DNA from: Halomonas litopenaei
GTDB taxonomy: Bacteria; Pseudomonadota; Gammaproteobacteria; Pseudomonadales; Halomonadaceae
NCBI RefSeq assembly: GCF_003045775.1
Contig: NZ_PXNS01000001.1
Coordinates: 310,001-374,000 of the forward strand
Reading direction: 5' to 3'
DNA length: 64,000 nt
Both the position numbers and the translations under genes were made by a program. Shown in pieces: positions 55,290-62,290 of the stretch. The notes beneath the pieces are model-generated. The model was not told the DNA's origin. It ran no database searches and saw only the letters and a program-made list of their open reading frames with translations. Numbering within the stretch: position 1 is the stretch's first letter; each line of letters starts with the position of its first letter.

Positions 55290-56231
55290 ATGAGCGAATC
55301 ATCCACGACATCCGCCGGATCCCCTGTCTGTGGCGTGGTGGGACTTGGCGCCATGGGCATGGGTATCGCCCGAAGCCTTCTGCGTGGCGGCCTTGAGGTG
55401 ATCGGTTGCGACGTTTCCAGCGCCTCCCGTCAGGCCTTCGAGGAAGCCGGTGGTGAGGCGGTGGCGTCGGCCCGCGAGCTGGCGCCGCGCTGTGACGTGG
55501 TGCTGCTGGTGGTCGTCAACGCAGATCAGGTCGAGGCGGTGCTGTTTGGAGAAGATGGCCTGGCGGCGACGCTTGCGTCGGGCAGCCTGGTGATCCAGTG
55601 CGCCACCGTGGCGCCGAGTTTCGCCGAATCCCTGGGACGCCGACTGGCAGAGGCTGGGCTGATGATGCTCGACGCCCCGATCAGCGGCGGGGCGGCCAAG
55701 GCGGCCAGCGGAGAGCTGTCGGTGATGGCCTCCGGGAGTGCCGAGGCCTTCGCCCTGGCCGAGGCACCGCTTGGTGCCATGGCGGCCACGGTCCACCGGC
55801 TGGGCGACGCGCCGGGGCCTGGCTCCAGCGTCAAGCTGGTCAATCAGCACCTGGCCGGGGTGCATATCGCCGCCGCCGCCGAGGCCATGGCGCTGGGACT
55901 GAAGATGGGCATCGACGGTCGCGCGCTGTACCGGGTGATTACCCAGTCGGCGGGCAATTCGTGGATGTTCGAGAACCGGGTGCCGCACATTCTGGACGGC
56001 GACTATCACCCGCTGTCGGCCGTGGACATCTTCGTCAAGGACCTCAACATCGTTCACGACACCGGCCGCGAACTGCGCCTGTCGATGCCAGTGGCGGCCA
56101 GCGCCCTGCAGCAGTTTACCGCCGCCAGCGGCATGGGGCTGGGACGCGAAGACGACGCCGCGGTGGTCAAGGTCTACGCCGCCACCGCAGGGATCGCACT
56201 GCCCGCGGCCAATGACGACGACGCCGGATAA
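55290..56231 (+). CDS. ltnD: L-threonate dehydrogenase
   Basis: This 313-aa member of the beta-hydroxyacid dehydrogenase family oxidises L-threonate to 2-oxo-tetronate. Rossmann motif GLGAMG is at 18-23, substrate motif DAPISGG at about 128-134, and the catalytic lysine is K182 in GSSVKLVNQHLAG. Identification as LtnD rests on the otnK, otnC and otnI neighbours; sequence alone gives only the superfamily. GGAG lies 7 nt before the ATG at 55290. It is the first gene of the cluster. Confidence 0.9.
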   Translation: MSESSTTSAGSPVCGVVGLGAMGMGIARSLLRGGLEVIGCDVSSASRQAFEEAGGEAVASARELAPRCDVVLLVVVNADQVEAVLFGEDGLAATLASGSLVIQCATVAPSFAESLGRRLAEAGLMMLDAPISGGAAKAASGELSVMASGSAEAFALAEAPLGAMAATVHRLGDAPGPGSSVKLVNQHLAGVHIAAAAEAMALGLKMGIDGRALYRVITQSAGNSWMFENRVPHILDGDYHPLSAVDIFVKDLNIVHDTGRELRLSMPVAASALQQFTAASGMGLGREDDAAVVKVYAATAGIALPAANDDDAG

Positions 56232-56288
56232 GGCCGCGTCGCAGCCGTGTTCCTCCCCTTTATTCACCGTATTTGACGAGGACTGACC

Positions 56289-57581
56289 ATGACTCTGGTA
56301 CTCGGCGCCATCGCCGATGATTTCACCGGCGCCACCGACCTGGCCAACAATCTGGTGCGCTCCGGCATGCGCACCGTGCAGATGCTCGGTGTGCCCACCG
56401 GCAAGCCGCTTCCGGAAGGTGTCGACGCCGTGGTCGTCGCGCTCAAGTCGCGTACCTGCCCGGTGGAGGAGGCGCTGGCCGACAGCCTGGCGGCGCTGGA
56501 CTGGCTGACCGAACAGGGCGCACGGCAGGTCTTCTTCAAGTACTGCTCGACGTTTGATTCCACCGCCGAGGGCAATATCGGCCCAGTGGCCGATGCCCTG
56601 CTCGAGCGTCTGGGCGGCGATCAGACGGTGATGGTGCCGGCCTTTCCGACCACCGGACGCACGGTCTATCAGGGTCACCTGTTCGTCGGCGATCGTCTGC
56701 TCAACGACAGCGGCATGCAGGATCACCCGCTCAATCCGATGACCGACGCCGATCTGGTGCGGGTGCTGGGCGCGCAGACGTCGCATGCGGTGGGGCTTCT
56801 GTCCCACTCGGTGATCCGCCAGGGCGCCGAGGCCTGTGCCAGCCACCTCGACCGCCTGGGAGGTGACAAGGTCCGCCACGTCATCTGTGACACCCTGGAT
56901 GACGCCGACCTTGAGGTGCTGGCTGCGGCCTGCGTCGAGCTGCCCCTGGTCACCGGCGGCTCGGGCCTTGGCCAGGCGCTGCCCGCCGAGTATCGGCGCA
57001 AGGGCTGGCTTGAGGCGGTCGACGACGCGGCTCGGCTGGCCTCGGCCCAGGGGCAGGCCCTGGTGCTTTCCGGTAGCTGCTCGCGGGCGACCCTGGCCCA
57101 GGTCGAGCACTTCCTCGAGCGCCATCCGGGGATCGCCCTGGACCCGCTGGCGCTGGCCGAGGGTGACGCGCCCATCGCCGAAGCGCTGGACTTCGTGCGT
57201 CGCCACTATCGGGACTCGCCGGATGAACCGGTGCTGGTCTACGCCTCGGCTGCACCCGAGCGGGTCAAGGCCGCCCAGCAGCGCCTGGGTGTGGCCAAGG
57301 CGGGTGAGCTGGTCGAGCGGGCCCTGGCGACCCTGGCCGCCACCCTGGTGGACGAAGGTGTCGGCAGGTTGCTGGTGGCCGGCGGCGAGACCTCCGGTGC
57401 GGTGGTCTCGGCGCTGTCGCTGGACCAGTTGCATATCGGCGGGCAGATCGATGCCGGGGTGCCCTGGACCCAGGCCCGCGTGGGCGGGTCGACCCTGTCG
57501 CTGGCGCTCAAGTCCGGCAACTTCGGCGGCGTCGATATCTTCAGCCGCGGCTTTAAGGTGCTCAAGGAGATGAGCCAATGA
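56289..57581 (+). CDS. otnK: 3-oxo-tetronate kinase
   Basis: This 430-aa four-carbon acid sugar kinase (DUF1537 family) phosphorylates 3-oxo-tetronate at C4. The N-terminal LGAIADDFTGATDLANNLVR is the family signature. Others are FFKYCSTFDSTAEGNIGPVA, MVPAFPTTGRTVYQGHLFVG and the C-terminal nucleotide-binding LLVAGGETSGAVVSAL. The gene ends 4 nt inside otnC (ATGA), so expression is coupled. Confidence 0.95.
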   Translation: MTLVLGAIADDFTGATDLANNLVRSGMRTVQMLGVPTGKPLPEGVDAVVVALKSRTCPVEEALADSLAALDWLTEQGARQVFFKYCSTFDSTAEGNIGPVADALLERLGGDQTVMVPAFPTTGRTVYQGHLFVGDRLLNDSGMQDHPLNPMTDADLVRVLGAQTSHAVGLLSHSVIRQGAEACASHLDRLGGDKVRHVICDTLDDADLEVLAAACVELPLVTGGSGLGQALPAEYRRKGWLEAVDDAARLASAQGQALVLSGSCSRATLAQVEHFLERHPGIALDPLALAEGDAPIAEALDFVRRHYRDSPDEPVLVYASAAPERVKAAQQRLGVAKAGELVERALATLAATLVDEGVGRLLVAGGETSGAVVSALSLDQLHIGGQIDAGVPWTQARVGGSTLSLALKSGNFGGVDIFSRGFKVLKEMSQ

Positions 57582-58225
57582 GTGCACGTGACGTCAATCG
57601 TCTGCGCGAGCAGATCGCGACCTACGGCAAGTCATTGTTCGACCGCGGCCTGACCATGGGCTCCAGCGGTAATATCAGTGTGCGTCTGGACGACGGCGGC
57701 TGGTTGATGACCCCGACCAACGCCTGCCTGGGACGACTCGATCCGGCCAGCATCTCGACGTTGTCGGCGACGGGGGAATGGCTCGATGGCGACAAGCCGA
57801 CCAAGGAAAGTTTCCTGCATATGGCGATGTACGCCGAGCGGCCCCAGTCCGAGGCCATCGTTCATCTGCACTCGACCCACTCGGTGGCGGTATCCTGCCT
57901 GCCGGATGTGGACCACCACGACTGCATTCCGCCGCTGACCGCCTACTACGTGATGCGCGTCGGTCGCCTGCCGCTGGTGCCCTATCACGTGCCGGGGGAC
58001 CCCAGCCTTGGCGACGCGGTACGTGGGCTCGCCGGCAAGCACAGCGCGGTGCTGCTGGCCAACCACGGCCCGGTGGTGGCGGGCAAGTCGCTGGAGGCAG
58101 CGGTCTACGCCACAGAAGAGCTCGAGGAGACCGCCAAGCTGTTCCTGCTGCTGCGCGGCCAGAATCCTCGAGGGTTGACGCCAGAACAGGTAGAGGAACT
58201 CGAAGCGCGCTTCCCCCGAGACTGA
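57578..58225 (+). CDS. otnC: 3-oxo-tetronate 4-phosphate decarboxylase
   Basis: This 215-aa class II aldolase/adducin-family metalloenzyme decarboxylates 3-oxo-tetronate 4-phosphate to dihydroxyacetone phosphate. Visible features are MGSSGNISVRLDDGGWLMTP, the metal-ligand motif IVHLHSTHSVAVSCL, and LLANHGPVVAGKSLE with the third His. It overlaps otnK by 4 nt and precedes otnI. Confidence 0.94.
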   Translation: MSARDVNRLREQIATYGKSLFDRGLTMGSSGNISVRLDDGGWLMTPTNACLGRLDPASISTLSATGEWLDGDKPTKESFLHMAMYAERPQSEAIVHLHSTHSVAVSCLPDVDHHDCIPPLTAYYVMRVGRLPLVPYHVPGDPSLGDAVRGLAGKHSAVLLANHGPVVAGKSLEAAVYATEELEETAKLFLLLRGQNPRGLTPEQVEELEARFPRD

Positions 58226-58284
58226 CACGGCGCTTGCTGCGTCGATCTCAAGGCCTGCACGACAATGACAATCAGGAGAGCGAG

Positions 58285-59082
58285 ATGCCCCGCCTGGCCG
58301 CCAACCTCAGCATGATGTTCACCGAACACGCCTTTCTCGACCGCTTTGGTGCCGCCGCCAAGGCGGGCTTTACCGGCGTCGAGTACCTCTTCCCCTATGA
58401 CTTCGAGGCGCACGAACTGCGTGAGCGGCTCGACCAACATGGGCTGACGCAGGTGCTGTTCAACCTGCCCCCCGGCGACTGGGAGGCTGGCGAGCGAGGC
58501 CTTGCCAGCCTGCCGGGGCGCGAGGGGGAGTTCCGCGAGGGGGTCGAGCGTGCGCTCGACTACGCCAAGGCGCTCGACTGTCCGCGCCTGCATGCCATGG
58601 CGGGGCTGCTGCCGCAAGGCGCCAGCGAGGCCACCCGAGAGGCTCATCTGGCCACCTACGTCGACAACCTTTCCCATGCCGCCGAGGCCTGTGGCCGGGC
58701 CGGGCGTACCCTGTTGATCGAGCCGATCAACGGCCGCGACATGCCGGACTTCCTGTTGCAGCGCCAGGAGCTTGCCAGGGAGGTGATCCAGCGCGTCGGC
58801 TCGCCTCACCTCAGGCTGCAGTTCGACCTGTACCACTGCCAGATCGTCCAGGGCGACCTGATCCGTACCCTGGAAAGCCAGTTCGATGTGGTGGGACACG
58901 TGCAGCTTGCCGGGGTCCCGGAGCGCCATGAGCCGGACCAGGGGGAAGTGAACTTTGGCCCGGTACTCGAGCGTCTCGACTCCCTTGGCTATGACGGCTG
59001 GGTCGGCTGTGAATATCGTCCCGCAGGTGACACCGTCGATGGCCTGGGCTGGGCGCGCGCCCATGGTGTCGTTGCCAAATAA
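58285..59082 (+). CDS. otnI: 2-oxo-tetronate isomerase (hydroxypyruvate isomerase family)
   Basis: This 265-aa TIM-barrel isomerase interconverts 2-oxo- and 3-oxo-tetronate, linking both dehydrogenases to OtnK. Family features are RLAANLSMMFTEHAFLDRFG, AGFTGVEYLFPYDFEAHEL, the metal-binding Glu in TLLIEPINGRDMPDF, QFDLYHCQIVQGDLI, and the second Glu in WVGCEYRPAGDT. AGGAG precedes the ATG at 58285. Neighbours make OtnI more likely than the related Hyi. Confidence 0.93.
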   Translation: MPRLAANLSMMFTEHAFLDRFGAAAKAGFTGVEYLFPYDFEAHELRERLDQHGLTQVLFNLPPGDWEAGERGLASLPGREGEFREGVERALDYAKALDCPRLHAMAGLLPQGASEATREAHLATYVDNLSHAAEACGRAGRTLLIEPINGRDMPDFLLQRQELAREVIQRVGSPHLRLQFDLYHCQIVQGDLIRTLESQFDVVGHVQLAGVPERHEPDQGEVNFGPVLERLDSLGYDGWVGCEYRPAGDTVDGLGWARAHGVVAK

Positions 59083-59108
59083 CTCGCCGCCGAAGGAGGA
59101 GGGCTTCC

Positions 59109-59366
59109 ATGCATGTCTTGATGACTGGTGCCTCTGGTGTATCGCTGGGGCAGCGCCCGGCGTGGGCCATCGTCCCCAAAGGAGGAGAACACCCATGCAT
59201 ATCTTGATGACTGGTGCCTCTGGTGTATCGCTGGGGCAGCGCCCGGCGGGGGCCATCGTCCCCAATTGAGGAGAACACCCATGCATATCTTGATGACTGG
59301 TGCCTCTGGTGTATCGCTGGGGCAGCGCCCGGCGGGGGCCATCGTCCCCAATTGAGGAGAACACCC
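59109..59366 (+). repeat. Three tandem 86-bp units, each a mini-ORF resembling the denD start
   Basis: Units start at 59109, 59195 and 59281, exactly 86 bp apart, and the true denD ATG follows at 59367 in the same register. Each unit encodes a peptide starting MHILMTGASGVSLGQRPAGA (first copy MHV), a degenerate version of the DenD N-terminus MHILITGAAGFLGQRLV. Units 2 and 3 stop with TGA inside ATTGAGGAG, so each stop is followed by a ribosome binding site for the next ATG. Unit 1 has AAAGGAGGAG instead and reads through into unit 2. Confidence 0.92.
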
Positions 59367-60338
59367 ATGCATATCTTGATCACTGGTGCAGCCGGCTTCC
59401 TTGGCCAACGTCTGGTTCAGGCGCTGCTGGCCAAGGGCGAGGTCAACGGCCAGCCGCTTTCGCGCCTGACCCTGGTCGACCAGAGCACGCCGCCCCACCC
59501 GCATGACGCGGGCCAGGTGGCGGTGACGTCCACCGCTCGGGACCTCACCGAAGAGGGAGCCTGGGACGCCCTGCTGGATGGCGCCCCGGACGTGATCTAC
59601 CACCTGGCGGCGGTGGTCAGCTCCGCCGCCGAGGCCGATCTGGAGCTGGGGCTTGCGGTCAACTTCGACGCCACCCGAGCGCTGCTCGACGGCTGTCGCC
59701 AGCGTGGCCTGGCCGCGACCCGGGTGATCATGGCCAGCTCGGTGGCGGTGTACGGCGGCGAGCTGCCCGAGGTGCTCGACGACATGACCGCGCTGCGGCC
59801 CCAGAGCTCCTACGGCAGCCAGAAGGCCATGTGCGAGTTGTTGATCAACGACTACAGCCGGCGCGGCCTGGTCGACGGTCTGGTGCTGCGCCTGCCGACC
59901 ATCGTCATTCGTCCAGGCCGGCCCAACGCCGCGGCCTCGAGTTTTGCCTCCAGTATCCTGCGTGAGCCCCTGAACGGCGAGGCCGCGGTGTGCCCGGTGC
60001 CCACCGAGCTCGAACTGTTCGTGATGTCGCCTGGCAAGGTGGTTCAGGCGCTGGTCCACGGCGCCGAAGTCGCCGCCGATGCCCTGGGTGACTTTCGAGC
60101 CTTCATGCTGCCGGGTATCAGCGTGAGCGTGGCGGCCATGCTCGACGCGCTGGAGCGTCAGGGTGGCGCTCAGGCGCGGGATCTGGTGAGTTTCGAGCCG
60201 GATGAGCGTATCCGCGCCATCGTCGAGAGCTGGCCTGGGCGCTTTCGTACCGACAAGGCCGAGGCCCTTGGCTTTGTCGGTGACAGCGACTTCGATGCCA
60301 TCGTCGCGGCCTTTGTCGAGGATCAGGCGGCGGGCTAG
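59367..60338 (+). CDS. denD: D-erythronate dehydrogenase
   Basis: This 323-aa extended short-chain dehydrogenase oxidises D-erythronate to 2-oxo-tetronate. NAD-binding TGAAGFLG is at 6-13, YHLAAVVSSAAEADL follows, and the catalytic Ser-Tyr-Lys is in IMASSVAVYGG and SSYGSQKAM (Y149, K153). The block VLRLPTIVIRPGRPNAAASS is typical of DenD. Together with LtnD, OtnI, OtnK and OtnC it completes routes from both threonate and erythronate to DHAP. Translation must start after three upstream mini-ORFs with similar start sites. Confidence 0.93.
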   Translation: MHILITGAAGFLGQRLVQALLAKGEVNGQPLSRLTLVDQSTPPHPHDAGQVAVTSTARDLTEEGAWDALLDGAPDVIYHLAAVVSSAAEADLELGLAVNFDATRALLDGCRQRGLAATRVIMASSVAVYGGELPEVLDDMTALRPQSSYGSQKAMCELLINDYSRRGLVDGLVLRLPTIVIRPGRPNAAASSFASSILREPLNGEAAVCPVPTELELFVMSPGKVVQALVHGAEVAADALGDFRAFMLPGISVSVAAMLDALERQGGAQARDLVSFEPDERIRAIVESWPGRFRTDKAEALGFVGDSDFDAIVAAFVEDQAAG

Positions 60339-60375
60339 CGGTGGGGAATCGGGGCTGACGGTGGTTGCCCAGGGT

Positions 60376-60522
60376 CTAGGGCTTGTCTGAAAAGTGCCTG
60401 CGCTCGGTAATACGGCGTTAAAAATCGGATCAAAATGCTCATTTACACCCCGTAAACTGCGCTTTCTCACCGATTTTTGCCTTGTCTAACCTTCGCTCGT
60501 CGACTTTTCGGACAGCGCCTAG
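60376..60522 (+). mobile_element. MITE-like element, copy C (139 bp plus CTAG duplications)
   Basis: A 139-bp element (60380-60518) lies between CTAG at 60376-60379 and CTAG at 60519-60522. It matches copy A at all but one position and lies in the opposite orientation relative to the window. It sits between the convergent denD and nucleotidyltransferase genes. Its hairpin core (AAAAATCGG/CCGATTTTT) may act as a bidirectional terminator. Just beyond it, GGCGAGAG-type short repeats run to 60580. Confidence 0.88.
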
Positions 60523-60570
60523 CGCGGGGGCTTGGCGAGAGTTCTTGGCGAGAGCCCTTAGCGAGGGTGC

Positions 60571-61236
60571 CTAGCGTGGGTCTTCGGGGGTATCCAGGTC
60601 GCGCACCACGCCGGGATCATCGACGTCGATCTCGAGCAGTGCCTGGCGGTGGCGGTGCAGTAACGCTCGGGCGCCGTCCTGGCCGTGAAGCTGCGTCATC
60701 TCGGGCCAGAAGTCGCAGCCAACGATCACCGGGTGGCCGGGTTGGCCGTGAATGCGCGGCCTGACCAGTCGGTCGGCCCTGGCGCTGGCGGCAAGCCGCC
60801 GGCAAGTCGGTGCCGAGATCCAGGCCATGTCGCCGAGCCATACCGCCGCGGCGGTGAGCTCAGTACGTTGCTGCTGGCGTTGCTGAAGCAGCCAGCGAAA
60901 GGCCGCCGACAGGCTGTCGCCGAGGGCGTCGCTGGGACGTTCAAGCGACAGCAGCTCGAGGTTGGCAGACGGTGCAAGGTCCCAGTCGGCGAGGCTCTCG
61001 CCCGGGCCCAGCACCACCAGCCGCCGAGGGGTCAGCTCGGCCGCCGCCGCAAGGCTTGCCACCAGCAGCCGGCGACCATCCTTGAGGCGTGCTTGGCGCT
61101 TGTCCGCGGCGCCGAAGCGCCGTGAACGCCCCGCCGCCGCTACTACACAGATCAGCGGGGTGGCGTGGGACGGATGGCGGCCATCCTCACAAGAGGGGGT
61201 TGAAGCGGGAGTGTCCGACTGGCTGCTAGAGCGCAT
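60571..61236 (-). CDS. MobA/MocA-like molybdenum cofactor nucleotidyltransferase
   Basis: This 221-aa NTP-transferase-family protein has a nucleotide-binding loop CVVAAAGRSRRFGAADKRQA near the N-terminus, then AVWLGDMAWISAPTCRR, GQPGHPVIVGCDFWPEM and the C-terminal DPGVVRDLDTPED, typical of MocA (molybdopterin cytidylyltransferase). The end overlapping xdhC and a neighbouring molybdenum hydroxylase fit a role in making the cytosine dinucleotide cofactor. AAGGA precedes the ATG at 61236, within the xdhC 3' end. Confidence 0.85.
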   Translation of the reverse strand: MRSSSQSDTPASTPSCEDGRHPSHATPLICVVAAAGRSRRFGAADKRQARLKDGRRLLVASLAAAAELTPRRLVVLGPGESLADWDLAPSANLELLSLERPSDALGDSLSAAFRWLLQQRQQQRTELTAAAVWLGDMAWISAPTCRRLAASARADRLVRPRIHGQPGHPVIVGCDFWPEMTQLHGQDGARALLHRHRQALLEIDVDDPGVVRDLDTPEDPR

Positions 61237-62230
61237 GGCGGTCCTTGCCCCGGCGTACCCGAACGATATCGGCCATCACCGCCAGGGCGATCTCCGCCGG
61301 GGTCTTGCTGCCCAGGTTCAAGCCGATCGGCATATGGATACGCGCGATCTCGTCAGCGTTCAGGCCACCGCTGCGGGATAGCCGCTCGGCCCGCGTCCGG
61401 GACGTCTGCAGCGATCCCATCACCCCGATGTAGAACGCCTCGGAGCGTACCGCCTCGATCATCGCCAGATCATCGATGCGCGGGTCGTGGGTCAGCGCCA
61501 CCACCGCCGTGGCAGCATGGCAGCCGCCTTCGGCGATAAAGCGTGACGGTAGGGTCGCCACCTTCTCGATGTTGCCGGAGGCGCCCCCGAGTTCATCGAT
61601 AAAGGACTCCAGCATGCCTTCCCGAGGGTCGCAGACGATCACCTCGAAGCCGAGCCCCACGGCGAACTGGGCGCAGGCGACGGCCACCGGCGAGACCCCG
61701 GCAAGCAGCAGTCGGGCGGCTGGGCCGACGCGCAGTTGCGCACTGGCCTCACCATTCCCATCGACCAGAACGACGCGATCACCCAGGCCATCGTCCTGAG
61801 TGAGCGAGAGCGTTCCGGTGTCCAGGTCTACCCGGCGAATCAGCGGCTTGCGTCCTTCCAGCGCCGCCTCCAGGGCCGAGAAGTGCGCCAGTGCCGCCTG
61901 GTCGGGGGCGAAGCGTTCGACCAGCACATCGAGCACGCCGCCGCAGGGAAGGCTGGGCGCCGGGTAGTCGACGTCGTCGCCGGCGCCGTAGCGCACCCGC
62001 CTGACCGGCGTATCGAAATCACCCTGCCCAAGGCGCTCAAGAAAGTCCTCCTCGACGCAGCCGCCGGACAGCGAGCCAACGTGATCACCGTCACGGGTAG
62101 CAGCCAGCCAGGCGCCGGGTTCGCGTGGTGAGGAGCCATAGGTGGACAGCACCGTGGCCAGCCACAGGGTGCGCCCGTCGCGCAGCCAGGCGAGGGCACG
62201 TCGCACCACCGTAAGATCCAGATGTTGCAT
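61226..62230 (-). CDS. xdhC: XdhC/CoxI-family molybdenum hydroxylase maturation factor
   Basis: This 334-aa protein of the XdhC family sulfurates and inserts molybdenum cofactor into xanthine dehydrogenase-type enzymes. Signatures are LATVLSTYGSSPREPGAWLA, VGSLSGGCVEEDFL, PCGGVLDVLVE and, in the C-terminal Rossmann domain, VVALTHDPRIDD and IGVMGSLQTSRTRAERL. It lies between the hydroxylase subunit and the nucleotidyltransferase, all on the minus strand, so one operon is likely. Confidence 0.92.
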   Translation of the reverse strand: MQHLDLTVVRRALAWLRDGRTLWLATVLSTYGSSPREPGAWLAATRDGDHVGSLSGGCVEEDFLERLGQGDFDTPVRRVRYGAGDDVDYPAPSLPCGGVLDVLVERFAPDQAALAHFSALEAALEGRKPLIRRVDLDTGTLSLTQDDGLGDRVVLVDGNGEASAQLRVGPAARLLLAGVSPVAVACAQFAVGLGFEVIVCDPREGMLESFIDELGGASGNIEKVATLPSRFIAEGGCHAATAVVALTHDPRIDDLAMIEAVRSEAFYIGVMGSLQTSRTRAERLSRSGGLNADEIARIHMPIGLNLGSKTPAEIALAVMADIVRVRRGKDRHAL

Positions 62231-62252
62231 GGTCAGCGTGTCCTGTGTGTGA

Positions 62253-62281
62253 CGAGCGCCACGCGATCAGCGTGGCGCTCG
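62253..62281 (-). terminator. Hairpin between the hydroxylase gene and xdhC
   Basis: The 12-bp stem CGAGCGCCACGC/GCGTGGCGCTCG has loop GATCA in the 60-bp gap. There is no T-tract; it may reduce read-through into xdhC or protect the upstream mRNA end. Confidence 0.5.
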
Positions 62282-62290
62282 GGTGGCGGG

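Noticed and set aside
55299..57587. 762-codon open frame on the minus strand across ltnD-otnK
   Set aside because: Antisense shadow of two well-identified genes in GC-rich DNA; the translation is low-complexity and His/Gln-rich with no family.
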